DNA of 64,000 nucleotides, taken from Blepharisma japonicum. Lineage: Eukaryota; Ciliophora; Heterotrichea; Heterotrichida; Blepharismidae. Location: positions 62,001-126,000 of the forward strand of contig CATKHK010000065.1 of NCBI GenBank assembly GCA_949751835.1, read 5' to 3'. Each line of letters begins with the position of its first letter. Position 1 is the stretch's first letter. Under the pieces are notes generated by a model. It was not told the DNA's origin and did not search any database. It saw only the letters and a program-made list of their open reading frames with translations. Shown here one piece after another: positions 35,168-48,653 of the stretch. The translations under genes were made by a program, and so were the position numbers.

Positions 35168-35968
35168 ATGTCATCAGGATCATACAGAAGTTTAGGTTTA
35201 AGAAGCGGTCTCCAAAGATACCTTTCAAGAAACAATCCACAGAATGTAAGGTTCCCTATTCCAAGACAACAAACTTCATACACTTATGCAAAAGTTGCTG
35301 AATATATCGAGAAAGATTTGAATAAAGCTGAAATTCTCTATAGAAGAGCTATAGAAAACGGAGAAAGGCCAGAATCAGCACTCAAAGATTTAGCAGGAGT
35401 TCTCCATCAGCAAGGCAAGACAAAGGAAGCATGCGACCTGCTGCAAAGTCACAAACATCTGTTCGTATCTGATCAAGCCAGATATGAAAATTTGTTGAGG
35501 AACCTCCAAAAGCAAATATTCCCTTCCCAAAATACATTCAATAAAGCCGTCAAAATTTCTGGACTTGGAATTATGTCAGATGAACTTACAATCCGCGGAA
35601 TGTTCCAGAAACCTTCAAGAATTCTTCATATAGAAATCAATTCAGATCTAGATTCTGCAGGAAAGAGTAAATTCGCAATAATCAGATTTGCAAGTCATTC
35701 AGCTGCTAGGAAAACATTAGAAGGGCTAATAGACATGACCAGATATAAACTTGAGTGGGTTTCAGTTAATGGGGAAATCACAGGTGAGGTTATTTTTGAT
35801 ATGACAGCGACAGCTGGAAATATTATCAAAAGCTCACCTCAAAAAAGAAACCCTGAACCAGCTTATTATGAGTACTTTGCAGATAAACCATACCAGCCAT
35901 TTGACGATATTGTTGATGAATTGCTTGAAAATTCACTTTTTACCTATTTGGCAAAGCCATCTTTTTAG
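35168..35968 (+). CDS. TPR-like plus RRM-like protein
   Basis: 266 aa, ATG 35168 to TAG, no TGA. Residues ~38-100 form two helical hairpins of TPR type (AEILYRRAIENGERPESALK, DLAGVLHQQGKTKEACDLLQ). Residues ~125-215 have the beta-alpha-beta rhythm of an RRM (KAVKISGLG, then FAIIRFASHSAARKTLEGLI), although RNP1/RNP2 aromatics are weak. An acidic tail follows. Whether it binds RNA is not shown. A TPR+RRM pairing of this size is not a family I can name; orthologues in other heterotrichs would be the natural test of the domain call. Confidence 0.72.
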   Translation: MSSGSYRSLGLRSGLQRYLSRNNPQNVRFPIPRQQTSYTYAKVAEYIEKDLNKAEILYRRAIENGERPESALKDLAGVLHQQGKTKEACDLLQSHKHLFVSDQARYENLLRNLQKQIFPSQNTFNKAVKISGLGIMSDELTIRGMFQKPSRILHIEINSDLDSAGKSKFAIIRFASHSAARKTLEGLIDMTRYKLEWVSVNGEITGEVIFDMTATAGNIIKSSPQKRNPEPAYYEYFADKPYQPFDDIVDELLENSLFTYLAKPSF

Positions 35969-36454
35969 ATAGGTAGAAACTTATTTATAAGATTGATTAT
36001 AATTTTAACAATATTTATAAAAATTATTTCACATTAGAATCTACCTAAGAAGTTTAAATATTATAATGCTCTATATTAATCTTTAAAAAATTCAATTAAT
36101 TTCATACCCTTATGGTATATCATAACTAGAAAATAATCAAATTGTATTCACAAATCAATCATATCAAGCAAAATTATTAAAAAAATATTAAAATTTTCGG
36201 TATGATTAAAGAAAGGGGTAAAAAAGTAAACTAATCTCCCAAAAATCAAATATATACTAAAAAAATATTATTCAAAAGATTTAAATGTGCTTCATTTCCA
36301 TATAAAAAATTAATATAAATATCAGTAGTTTCAAATTGCTTTTCGATGACCATATATAATATTTAATAATATGGAATATTTTTGAAGTTTTCAGGCCTTC
36401 ATTAGCCTTGCAATAATGTTGTGGATAATTTCTTAACCATTTCTCAAATAAAAA
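35969..36454. other. Intergenic, very AT-rich
   Basis: 486 bp with long A/T runs and no supported gene. A short minus-strand frame near 36281-36478 is composition noise. Confidence 0.45.
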
Positions 36455-37471
36455 ATGACTGCTCAAGAGGTGGTGCATTATTTCGTTCTCTTGCTTGCAG
36501 TTACCGCTTTAGGTTCCGCTGCTACTGCATTCGAAGAAATAACATCAGTTTCCCCTTTTATGAAGGCTTGCTGACGTTTAGAAATCACTTCCCTCCTACA
36601 GTTTATTCCAGCTTTCTTCGAGTGGCGAAAAAATTCATCTGCAGTGAAATCCATGATAATTAGATTTTGACTCTTTTCTATAATATCAGGGATATGCCTT
36701 GCTCTCACATTTTGTCTCTGGTGCTTGAGCTTGGATTTAACTTCAATTGCTCATTCGCTGCTTTTTTCGTCAGCTTCACCTTTAGTTATTGTGGTTTCTT
36801 ACTTTTTCCTATGCAAAAAAGTCACATTTTTGGAAATTTTAGGAGTTGTGATAGGCTTTGCAGGGCTTGCTATTTGTATATTAGGGAGCAAAGCAAGCGA
36901 AGGATCTACATGGTATGGAGATCTGCTTGCATTTGGAACTGCGATTGCGCTGGCTCTTTATATTCTAACTGGAAAAAGAGTAATGAGTTGCAATATTCCT
37001 ATGTGGAGCTATTTAGCTATTGCCAATTTACAAGCTGCGATTTGGTCTTATATTTTTGCTTTGATAGACGGAGACAGTGCAATTGCAGGGATTCAATGAA
37101 TTTATACAAAAGACTGGATTATGGCTTTATATTTAGGAGTTGTGCCAGGAGCGTTAGGAAATGGAGCGTTTAGTTATCTGATTAAATACATGTCAGAGCT
37201 TGTTATTTCTGTATTTATTAACTTTCAGCCAGTATTAGGGTCAATTATTGGGTGGCTTTATGGAATCCAAGAGCCTCCTTCAGTTTATACATGGATTGGA
37301 GGAACTGTCGTCACGACTGGAAACATCCTCGTTGCGGTGGCAGGGGCTCTGAAAAATGAAAGGGAAATCAAAATCGAAGAAGAATACGATGAAAACAATA
37401 ATGAAAAAGGCAATGAAAACGGTAAAGAAATAAGGAAAAGGCTACTAAGCTTTAATATGGATCAAGTCTAG
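36455..37471 (+). CDS. EamA/DMT-family multi-pass transporter
   Basis: The frame from ATG 36455 to TAG 37469-37471 (338 aa) is open with TGA as Trp (KACWRLE, IIRFWLFS, IAGIQWIY). It starts MTAQEVVHYFVLLLAVTALG and has about ten hydrophobic segments in two EamA-like halves. The first half includes ASPLVIVVSYFFLCKKVTFL and LGVVIGFAGLAICILG; the second includes YLGVVPGALGNGAFSYLIKY, NFQPVLGSIIGWLYG and IGGTVVTTGNILVAV. These are the DMT/EamA hallmarks (helix-end EP/QP-like motif and terminal GG-x-hydrophobic helix). The C-terminal tail is acidic/Asn-rich. DMT proteins export small metabolites or nucleotide-sugar-like solutes; substrate unknown. Confidence 0.88.
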
Positions 37472-37556
37472 GCGTTTATTTAAATTCATGTATCAAATGA
37501 TTTTAAAATTAATTAAACTCCAATAGAATTAAAATATCATTAAATTACCATAATAG

Positions 37557-38141
37557 CTATATCCCTGATAAACTATGATTTGATATATTTTCATTCAGTT
37601 TCATAGAAAACCTTTCTTGAGATTTTAGTATTGGCATTAAGAGCTGCTCTTTTATAAGAAAAGTCGGCTTTGGAAACATCATCATAGGGGCACAAGTGCT
37701 TTTAGATTTTTTAACTTCTTTCTGGTCTGGGGAATAAGACTTCGTAATTAAAATGTTTTCAGGAATTCTGAACCTTTTAATTCTGCTAACTGGAATTTGT
37801 ACTACTGGCCTTGCTTTTTTGATGGAATCTTTGGAGTAAATAAAGTCTAAGATTTCTTTTTTTGAAGCATTAAAAGATCTCTCAAAGAATCTTCGTTTGT
37901 TTGAAGGGGTATGTGATTTATAACGAGTTATCTTCCTATTTTCTTGAGAAGTAGCTTGCTCTGTGTGATTTGAAGGAGTCATATTTCGGTGCATTGATTC
38001 AAAGATTGGGGATAATTTGTAGGACTTGTGTGGGTTGGAAGAATTTGAATCATTTAAGTAATTTTCAGCAAATTTCACGATGAATTTCCGCTTGTCCCTT
38101 GTCTTTTCAAGATAGCCTTGCAAGTCGCTTATATCAAGCAT
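37557..38141 (-). CDS. Hypothetical basic protein
   Basis: 194 aa, starting MLDISDLQGYLEKTRDKRKF, no TGA. Rich in Ser, Lys, Arg and Pro, with no membrane segment or known domain; SRIKRFRIPENILITKSYSP is typical of its disordered second half. Convergent with the transporter gene (85 bp between stops). Function unknown. Confidence 0.55.
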   Translation of the reverse strand: MLDISDLQGYLEKTRDKRKFIVKFAENYLNDSNSSNPHKSYKLSPIFESMHRNMTPSNHTEQATSQENRKITRYKSHTPSNKRRFFERSFNASKKEILDFIYSKDSIKKARPVVQIPVSRIKRFRIPENILITKSYSPDQKEVKKSKSTCAPMMMFPKPTFLIKEQLLMPILKSQERFSMKLNENISNHSLSGI

Positions 38142-39929
<1,788 letters not shown>

Positions 39930-40215
39930 GCCTCTTAACTAACAGTCGTTATGACTAATCTTTGCATTGCTTAAAATTTCTTTCTTATTTTATTTTCTAT
40001 GCAATTGAATGATAAATTTTTATCATTGTTTTCACTGTAGGAAGATGTAGATTAAATCCATTTGACGTCATATAACTGCCAGAATGAAATGAAAGAAAAT
40101 TAAAAAAATCCTTATCCTCTCTTCATATATGCTTTATCATTTTATACTAATTATTCGATTTTAAATGGTTTGATATTTTTAAGTGTTTTGCATTTATTCA
40201 ATTACTAATTTTCAA

Positions 40216-42399
40216 ATGGCAGATGATTTTATTGATTATTTGAACTCTTTCAACATCCAAAGCTGCTTAGTGGCTTCTTCTATAGAAGACCTTAAAACTG
40301 GCATCCCTCTCTGTGACTTAATTTCTTATTTTTCCAAAACTCCCGCACTTGAAGGTGTGATACGCAAGGAATCTAAATATATTTCTAAAAAGGAACAAAG
40401 CCTCCACAACCTTCAAATTGCTTTAAATGCTTTGAATTCCTCTTGAACCCCCGAGCAAGTATATCAAAGTCAAGAAATGTTGATTTCTCTTTATAAAACT
40501 GTAGCAAGGATAAGCAAGCCTTCAAATAATCAAAAAATTTTGGAATTTCAAAGCCCAGAAGACAGTCCAAAAGTCCCTCTAAAGAAGAGAAATAGCAATA
40601 TTTGCTCCTTGGGATCATCAATAAGACATGATCCATTAAATTTAAGCTGTCCAGAATATTTCGAAGAAAGCACAGTGGTCCATCCCTCCCCATCTCCAAT
40701 GCCAATGACTTCAAGCATAACTCCAATCACTGAAAATAGAAAATTAATCATTTCTGATTGGCTATTATCAATGGGAATTTTGCCCAAAAATGCAAAATTA
40801 GATGACATTCCTGAAATTTGCAGCGATGGAAAATTATTTTGCGAAATTCTCAATCGAATTGCTGGAAGGACCAAAGCTATACAGGGATATGACAAAAATC
40901 CAAAAACTAAAACAGCAATGAAAGGAAATATCCAAAAAGCTCTCAAATACCTGAAAAGTTTCCCTAAATTTTCTAGTCAAGTTCTATGAGATATAGATCT
41001 GATTGTCAGCTCAGATAGTTACGCAGCTTGACATTTGCTTGATGATATCAGAAATTTTTTCCCAAAATATATTCCAAGAAGTCCAAGCTTATCATTAACA
41101 AGGAAAACTAGGAACAACTCAATTGAAAGAAATAACAGCACTTCTCCTATATTAACTCAATCTTTTGTAAACAATAAATCCCAAGTACTGACTCGCCAAA
41201 CACCAAGTCCAACTCCATCTACTATATACCCACGCTCAACTTCTTATACAAACACTACTACTCCTATTCCTTTTGAAGTTACTGATTCTATGAGTTTAAA
41301 TACCCAGCAAAGAATCAGATCTTGGCTCTCTGGACTAGAACTCGATCATTTATTAGATTTCCAATATAAGCATTTCTTGCAGGACCCGCTGAGAAATGGA
41401 ACTCTTCTTTGTGAAGTTGTGAGTATTTTAGAACAAAAAGTCCCAATTGTTAGAAATCCAGTAAGCATAAATGAAATTAGGAAAAATATAGACAGCGCCA
41501 TGTATGTGCTTCAGAAAAGAAGAGTTCCTATACCTAGCATAGTGCTGAGGAATAAAGATAGCATAATCCAAGGAAATGCTGAGAGCACATGAGGATTATT
41601 ACATTCCTTAATGATCTTATATCCAATGGCCACCAAAAAGCAATCTAATAATGAATCTATGAAGAGAGAAAGTAGCTTGCATAACGACAGCACTTTTTTC
41701 AGCAAAAAGCCAATAACTAGAACATCAAGCTTGGATTTTTCGCAAAGATTAAACATGAGTTTAGTCAACGATAAACCAAATACTAGTACATGAAAAAGTA
41801 GAGGAAACCAAAGCATGATTTTTAACTCATTCAATTCCTCATTACTTAAAAATACAGAAAATAACGAAAACTACCAGTTGAATAGATATGAATCACCTAT
41901 TAATATTTCTGTAAGAAAACTTGTAAAAAATAAGACAAGTGCTTTTGATTGGTTTGATGTTAGCAAAACACTGACCACAGACACGCAAAAAAGTATCATT
42001 AAGTCAATTTTGCCTAATAATTATAAGTGGGTTTATAATATTGGAATCAGCATCCCTAAAAGCTTGGATTTAACAGATGACGTTATAGAAGATTTTCAAA
42101 GCGGAGTTCTTTTGAGCCAAATTGTATCAAAATTAGAAAAATATCCTATAAAAGGCATACAAATGAATCCAAAAACAAGTGCGGCTATGCTGCATAATAT
42201 AAAGATGGCGTTTGAAGTGCTAAAGACCAAAGCAAGCTTTAGCAGCAGATTGATGTTTGTAGAAGAAGAGATTTTGAAAGGAGATGGGAATATAGTGAGG
42301 GATTTACTTGGAGAAATTTTTCGAATATATCGGCATACAATAGCTGTTTTATCAAAATTTAGAAGGGGTAGAATAGTAAAAAGTGAGACATTTACATAA
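40216..42399 (+). CDS. Protein with about four CH-like domains
   Basis: 727 aa from ATG 40216 (MADDFIDYLNSFNI) to TAA, reading several TGA as Trp. Repeated calponin-homology-type blocks occur at residues ~1-80 (LKTGIPLCDLISYFSK), ~175-280 (ISDWLLSMGILPKN, CSDGKLFCEILNRIAGR), ~355-475 (RIRSWLSGLELDHL, LRNGTLLCEVVSILEQK) and ~605-710 (FQSGVLLSQIVSKLEKYP, AMLHNIKMAFEVL). Each has the CH core of a W-containing helix 1, then D/NG-x-LLCE, then a conserved N-I-x-x-A-L helix. Ser/Thr-rich linkers separate them. CH domains bind actin (in tandem pairs) or microtubules (singly). Four spread-out divergent copies do not match fimbrin or alpha-actinin, so a cytoskeletal linker role is inferred only. First and last copies are the most degenerate. 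Confidence 0.8.
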
Positions 42400-42724
42400 T
42401 TTTATTATAAATAATAATCAGTCTGTTTGAAAATCTTTACTAATAGTTTAGATATGATTTTTTTTAATTTATCAGATGATAGCTTATTGATAAGCTTAAT
42501 CATGTATTGATATCAAGCTCTTATATTTTAATCATAAAGAATATATAAGGAAATATATATCAAAAATTACATAATAAATAGCATTATCTATATTTATCTG
42601 CCTTAGGTCTAATTTTAAAATTACTTTGTTAAAAACAGTTAGATTTATAAATGTGGCATTAAATTAATTTTCGTTTTTTTTTGTTATATGCTTCATAAAA
42701 TTTCAATACTTAATAAAATATTAA
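42400..42724. other. Intergenic, AT-rich
   Basis: 325 bp; nothing recognisable. Confidence 0.4.
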
Positions 42725-44368
42725 ATGATAGCTTGCCAACTGCAAGAATGCTTAAGTAATGCTATTTCATTTTGTTGATGAGAATCAATTTCTTGAATGT
42801 GTGAATGTCACTTGAAAGATCATCTCAAAAATAATATCAATTCAAAGCACAAATTTATGTTTTTCAATAATCAAATTTACACTGAAACAAAGCAAGCTAT
42901 TGAAAATGCAGTAGAATTTATTATTGGCAACTTAGAAAGCTATAAGGAGAAACTAATTTCAGCCCAAAGTAATTATGCCTCTAAATTAAGCATTGAGCTG
43001 TCTAAATCCATAGAAAAAATTAATTCAACACAAGAATCTTACAAAAATATTAATATTCTCCTCCAAGAAAACGCAACTGAAAACTGCACATTTATAAAAG
43101 TAATATTATATATTTATAATAAATTTGAAGCCATTGAACTATTTACCAAACATTTGGTAAAAAATTCTTTTGATCCCGAATCTCTGTGCCAAAAATTTCA
43201 ATCGAATAATCTAATAAAAATCCCAGCCAATAGCTTGATTTTTGATATTTTGACGATTGAGAATAGAATAAAAAGGCTTTTATCTCATTGATCAAATTCG
43301 CAATTGATACCTTTTAAAATTCCAATGATGCACCTAGATGACTCTAAAGCTATTTGGGATGAAGTCAAGATTTTGAAGGTATGCATTCAAAAGATTGAAA
43401 ATAATTATCACAAAGCATTATCTACTTATTCGCCTTTGATCCATATGAAAACTAGTAACGATCTTTCTTTGGATTTTTTGCAAAAAATCTATATAGAATT
43501 TTTAAATATAAAAAAATTATTCGAAGTATTCTTAACTCAAAAAGAGATTAGTCTTAATCGTCATGAAAAGATTTTAAGCATATACTGGAAAGGAGGAACC
43601 AACGATATAACAATTGCTTCATTTGACCCTATAATGAGAGAAATCATAATTGATTCAACTACAACTGATGTAGGTAAAGATATGCCAGGCTCAATTGGTT
43701 CATGCTCATCTATTATAGCTTTACCAAATTCTGAGATTTTTTGTTACGGTGTGCACGATATTTATGAGTGTTTTATCATGGACTGCAATCATCATATAAA
43801 GATTATTCCAATATCACATAACTGCAAATTTGCAGGAATTGTATATTTTGAAAACAATATATTTGTCTTTGGAGGTAAGACTAATTGGAAACCGCACCGA
43901 CGAGCAAGAAAATACAATATAGATATGGATAGCTGAGAAAAATTAGCAATGCTACCAAAACCTGCTTCCTCATGTGCATGCTTAGTATATAAGCAAAAAA
44001 TTTTGCATTCAGGGGAAGAGCATAGTGCTCTGTACCTTTATGATATTAAATTAGGTAGCTACTCTGAGGTTTTTAATGGAATAGGCAAATCAAATAAAGT
44101 GTTGTTTAGTTCAGACTCTAAAGTATATATTATTGAAGGAAATGGGGGAATTTATGAAAGTGAAAAAGATAATGAATACAAGTTTAATAGGGCTGGCAAT
44201 TCTTCGCTTTTTAATGGCTCTGGGCAAAGCTATTGAATTAGTAAGTACGGCTCAATTTATTTTAGCAAATGGATTGAAAATTATGGACTTAATTATTATT
44301 GCTTCGATCTAAACACCAAAAAAATAACTCTTGTCAAAGATTTGATATGGCAAGTTTTCTTACCTTAA
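42725..44368 (+). CDS. B-box-like finger / coiled-coil / kelch protein, copy 1
   Basis: 547 aa from ATG 42725 to TAA 44366-44368, with TGAs read as Trp, including a WW from TGATGA. Residues ~4-35 carry a Cys/His cluster (CQLQECLSNAISFCWWES ... CECHLKDH) like a B-box zinc finger. A helical/coiled region follows to ~270 with DSKAIWDEVKILKVCIQKIE. The C-terminal ~270 residues are kelch-like beta repeats (GSCSSIIALPNSEIFCYG; AGIVYFENNIFVFGGKTN; WEKLAMLPKPASSCACLVYK; KVYIIEGNGGIYESEKDNEY). Kelch propellers bind partner proteins, often as ubiquitin-ligase adaptors; here the partner is unknown. The next gene is a tandem paralogue 252 bp away. Confidence 0.85.
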
Positions 44369-44620
44369 TTTATTTATTAAACAGTTTATTTTTTAATACT
44401 CTTCTATTTTGACCCTCAGGTATTGTAAAGTGCTGATAATAGTTCTATTAGTAGTGCATTGAAAAATAATATTCCTAAACTTTTATAAACAAACATTCCT
44501 TCACTTATCATGCATAAAGTCAGGAAACTAATTCCAAATAATAAAATAAAATGTTATAATTGATTAAATAGGAATCGATTTTTGTTTCACCATTAAATTT
44601 CAAAATCCACTAAAATATAA

Positions 44621-46324
44621 ATGGTAGTCTGTCAACATCAAGAATGCTTAGAAAAGGCGATATCATTTTGTTGATGTGAATCAATCTCTTTGATGTGCGA
44701 ATATCATTTGAAAGAACATCTTCAAAATAATATCAATTTAAAGCATAGTTTCAAGTTTTTCCATAGCGAAATATATACTGAAACTATGCAAACTATTGAA
44801 AATGTTATAAAAACTATAATTGATGGCTTAGAAAACTACAATAACAAGTCAATTTCTGCTCAAAGACTTGCTACTGCTAAACTAAGTAATGAATTATCTC
44901 AATCCATGAAAGCTATTATGCTCAGTAAGTCAAAATGGCTAGCACTCCTAGCAGATTGATCACAATATGGGTATACTTTAGCACAAGAATCTAACAAAAA
45001 TACTTATGACCTTCTAATCAAAAACACACTTGAAAATGAATTATTTATTAATTTAATTTTATCGAGCTCTAATAAGCCTGAAGTTATTGAATCGCTCATC
45101 AAACTTTTAATAAAAAATTATTTCAAGCCTGAATTACTTCAAAAAAAAATAAATTGGAAAAACCAAAAACGAAGCAATGCCGAAAAACTTATTTTTAAAA
45201 TTTTGATAACTGAGAAAAATATAAAAGAACTTTTAGCAAGCTGATCAAATTCACCACTGTCACCTTTTAAAATTTCTTTTACATATCTAGATGATTCTAA
45301 AATGCATTGGGATAAAGCTAATGCTTTAAAAGCTGACATTCAAAAGATTGATAAAAGCTATCTCAGAGAGATAAATAATTATTCATCTTCAACTCATATG
45401 AGAGCTAGCAATGATCTTTCTTTTAAAATTTTAAGCAAAATTTATGAGGATTTTCTAAATATTGAAAGTTTATTTAGCCAAACTCTAGATCAAAAAGAGA
45501 TTTATCTTGGTCGACTCGAGAAGATTTGAAACTTATATTGAAAGGAAGTAATAAATACTTTGGCAATAGTTTCTTTTGACCCAAAAACTAACGAAATTGC
45601 ACTCGAAACTTTAAAATTTCAGACAGATGATGACTGGCCTTCTGGAGGCCTAAGTTCATCTATTATAACTCTTCCAAACTCTGAAATTTTTTGTTATACT
45701 GCATGTGATAGGTATAAATCGTTTATTAAGAACTCAGCTGATCAGAAAAAAATCACCATTGAGTCGCCGGACTCTACAAAACTTTATGAAGGCCTCGTTT
45801 ATTTTGAAAATAGTATTTTTGCTTTTGGGGGTTCTACTAATTGAAATATTTTCGGGTCTGCAAAAAAATACAATTTAAAAAAAAATAGATGGGAAACATT
45901 AGCACCATTACCTAAGCCTGCTTCCTCATGCTCTTGCATAGTATATAAGCAAAAGATTTTATTATCAGGACGAGATAATAAATCATTATACCAATATAAC
46001 ACAGCAATCAGTAGTTATTCTGTGATCCTAAACAGCTTATGCAAATATAATAAATTGTTATTTAGCTCAGGCTCAAAAGTCTACATTATTGAAGGATTAG
46101 GAGGAATTTACGAAAGCGAAAAAGAAAATGAATATAAATTTACTGTGATTAAAAATTCAATCTCTTGTAATGGATACGGACAAAATTCATGAATCAGCAA
46201 AAATGATTCAATTTATTACAGTATGTGGTATGAGCATTATGGGATTAAATATTATTCCTTTAATCTAAAAACCAAAAAAACAATCCTTGTGAAAGAATTG
46301 ATATGGAATAATTATTTACCTTAA
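44621..46324 (+). CDS. B-box-like finger / coiled-coil / kelch protein, copy 2
   Basis: 567 aa from ATG 44621 (MVVCQHQECLEKAISFCWCE) to TAA 46322-46324. Collinear with copy 1 in the Cys/His finger (extra Cys at the second W position), coiled region and kelch repeats (SSSIITLPNSEIFCYTACD; EGLVYFENSIFAFGGSTNW; WETLAPLPKPASSCSCIVYK; KVYIIEGLGGIYESEKENEY). Many conserved Trp are TGA. The middle region has ~20 more residues than copy 1, which accounts for the length difference. Only 27 bp separate its stop from the ATG of the RING gene downstream on the same strand, the tightest same-strand spacing in this island. Confidence 0.85.
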
Positions 46325-46351
46325 TTTATCAATAAAATTAAATTTTTCAAT

Positions 46352-47863
46352 ATGTGACTTATAAGTCTTATATTTTTCTCGCTCACAAATAATATAGCTT
46401 GCCAAGTATTGACACAGGATTCTCAAATTGAGTATACATCATTTACAGTGACAAATGATATGATATCAAAAGATTTAATAATCCAGCTTTCGTCAAAATC
46501 TCAACAAACCCCAGTGCTATTATTAGTCAAAGAAGGCGCGAAGCCAAGCTTTTATTTTAATAATACGGCTGATTTATATCATGCTGATGCTGATTATGAA
46601 GATTTCCAATCATGAATTCAAAATTCAGACAGTTCTTATGTAACCATTAAGGAAGATAGCCTTACTGTTGGAAGTACGTTTTACATTGGAATTTATTCTG
46701 AAAATTTAGGAATTTCTTATTCTATATCTAAGTACTCAAAGACAGACATCAATGCATGCATTCCAGAATGCATCTCTGCAAATTATAGCACTTGTGCGAA
46801 TGGTGCTTGTCAGTGTTCTGGAAATTCTTCAGGCTATGACTGCAGCATTATGTATACAGTCATAAATTTTGAAGATAATAGGACTTATTCTATGCAGCCT
46901 AACCAATGAAATCTTTTTATTTTTGATTGCCGCAGCACCTATGGCTTTACCATAAACATTGATAAATATACTGGAGATCCAAAATTTTACTTTGCTCCAT
47001 TTTTATCAGACTTGTATCTACCTAGTATGTTTTTTGAATCATTTTATTTAACTTTTGGAGAAGCTGAAACACGGTTAAGTAAAGATGAGTCAGATAATCA
47101 GTGGGGATTTTGAACTTATTCCGTTTTTTGCCATGGAGAAAATAGCTGCGAGTTTTCAATAGAAATTGATGATTACTCTCAATCACTGAGTACTAAACTT
47201 ATATGATGAATAGCTGTTATTGCTATTGTTTCATTTTTATTGTGCATAATAACTCCTTTTGCGATAAGATCTATAGTAAGGGCCAGATATGCTCAAACAG
47301 CAGAAACGAATCTTCAGAGGCAACCAAAGCCATTAACGTCAGAAGAAATGGAGCTCCTTTTTCCATCTGTTGAATGAAATAAACTAGGTAAAGAAGAAAA
47401 TACATGTGCTGTTTGTTTAGAAGATTTTGAAGATAGCGCAAAAGTCCGAAAATTAAGCTGTGACCATGTTTTTCATTCAATCTGCATCGACGAATGAGCA
47501 AAGTCAAAGGCAAAATGTCCATTGTGCAAGAAAATAATGATTTGTGAAGAAAATAGAATTGATTCTGTCTTAGTATTACCAAGAACAAATTCACAATCAG
47601 AAAATCTGATTAGAGATCAGCACCAAGAGAATGAGGAAAGTAATGAAGAAGAGAAAGAAGAAGAAAAAGAAGAAGAAAAGGAAAAAGAAGAAAGTTTGAG
47701 AAATGAGAAAGATGAAAAAAACTTTGAAGGTGAATATTTAAATGAAAATAAAGAAGAAAATGAAAATATAAAAGAGATAGAGTTTGATGAAAATGAAATA
47801 ATTATTCGACGTAAGAAAAAAAGACGTGAAAACACAAGTGATGAAGAGATAATACTAAGCTAA
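46352..47863 (+). CDS. Membrane RING-H2 E3-like protein, copy 1
   Basis: 503 aa from ATG 46352, two codons earlier than any TGA-free reading would allow: MWLISLIFFSLTNNIAC (W2 = TGA) is a signal peptide. A lumenal/extracellular domain follows, containing DADYEDFQSW and an EGF-like Cys cluster at ~135-155 (CIPECISANYSTC, CQCSG). A membrane span lies at ~283-306 (LIWWIAVIAIVSFLLCIITP; WW = TGATGA). A cytosolic RING-H2 finger sits at ~352-395: CAVCLEDF, CDHVFHSIC, then the E2-contact Trp in IDEWAK (TGA), CPLCKK. The tail is Glu/Lys repeats. The ectodomain-TM-RING layout is that of transmembrane ubiquitin ligases such as RNF13/GRAIL, though the ectodomain here is not clearly a PA domain. Paralogous to the minus-strand gene at 50286. 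Confidence 0.9.
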
Positions 47864-48653
47864 TTGTAATTATGTAAATGCAAAAGAAACTATTGATACA
47901 TATTCTGTGCAAATGCTATAATAAGTAATTCTTCAAATTAAGGATAGAACTATAAGCTTGGTCCTTTCATTGTAAATGCTACAGACTTCTCCTTATTATA
48001 TATTCAAGCCATTAATCGCAGCATTATATTTTTGCAAGCACCTATTTTAGCCTGTCTTTTTTAAAATTGTATAAAATGCAGATAAATTTAGCATTTTTCA
48101 GAAATCCATTTTAATATCAAGATTCATTTTCAATTTTTTCAAAGTTAAACCTGTTCTCTTGCGCAACTTTTCCAATGGAATTACTTCAGCTATTTATTTT
48201 TTAAGCCAAAGCAACACTTTAACTATGGGGCCAGGCTCTTTACAGGCTTTATTATAGCAATCTCATTATCTAATACCTGAATTAGCATTAATATAAAGTT
48301 TTACAGCACAAAGCCTTTCTACACCTCTAGATAACTACTTTATAGGCAAACTAATTCTTATTCAATCATATTTACATATCAAATTTCAGCTATTTTTCAA
48401 TCAGACCCCCATCAAATGAATACAAAAGCATCTCCCTATTATAACAAAAATATGAAGAAAAATTATTCCTATGATATCAATTATGGCTCATAATTATAAA
48501 AAAATTATTCAGCCCGCTCAGCCTGTTTCTTGGTTACTCAATAGCCTGTGTTTAATATTCTACCCTCTTCAGAAAAAATCCACCAATAGTTTTCAAGATT
48601 GCCAAAAAAATGGTGATTTTAGCGTGGAATTTGAAATGAAAATTATAATTAAT
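47864..48653. other. Intergenic, AT-rich
   Basis: 790 bp. Short frames only. An in-frame extension upstream of the H1-like gene from 48471 has no histone-like composition and is taken as leader DNA. Confidence 0.45.

Noticed and set aside
36667-37173. 168-aa plus-strand frame in the transporter region
   Set aside because: Overlaps the EamA frame, Cys/Arg-rich noise; the transporter frame from 36455 is hydrophobic and domain-like.
42725-46324. Kelch copies as pseudogenes because of many internal stops
   Set aside because: The only internal stops are TGA; TAA/TAG do not occur before the shared C-terminal end.
48471-48653. N-terminal extension of the H1-like protein
   Set aside because: The added residues have unrelated composition; MARAAPK is a typical H1-like start.
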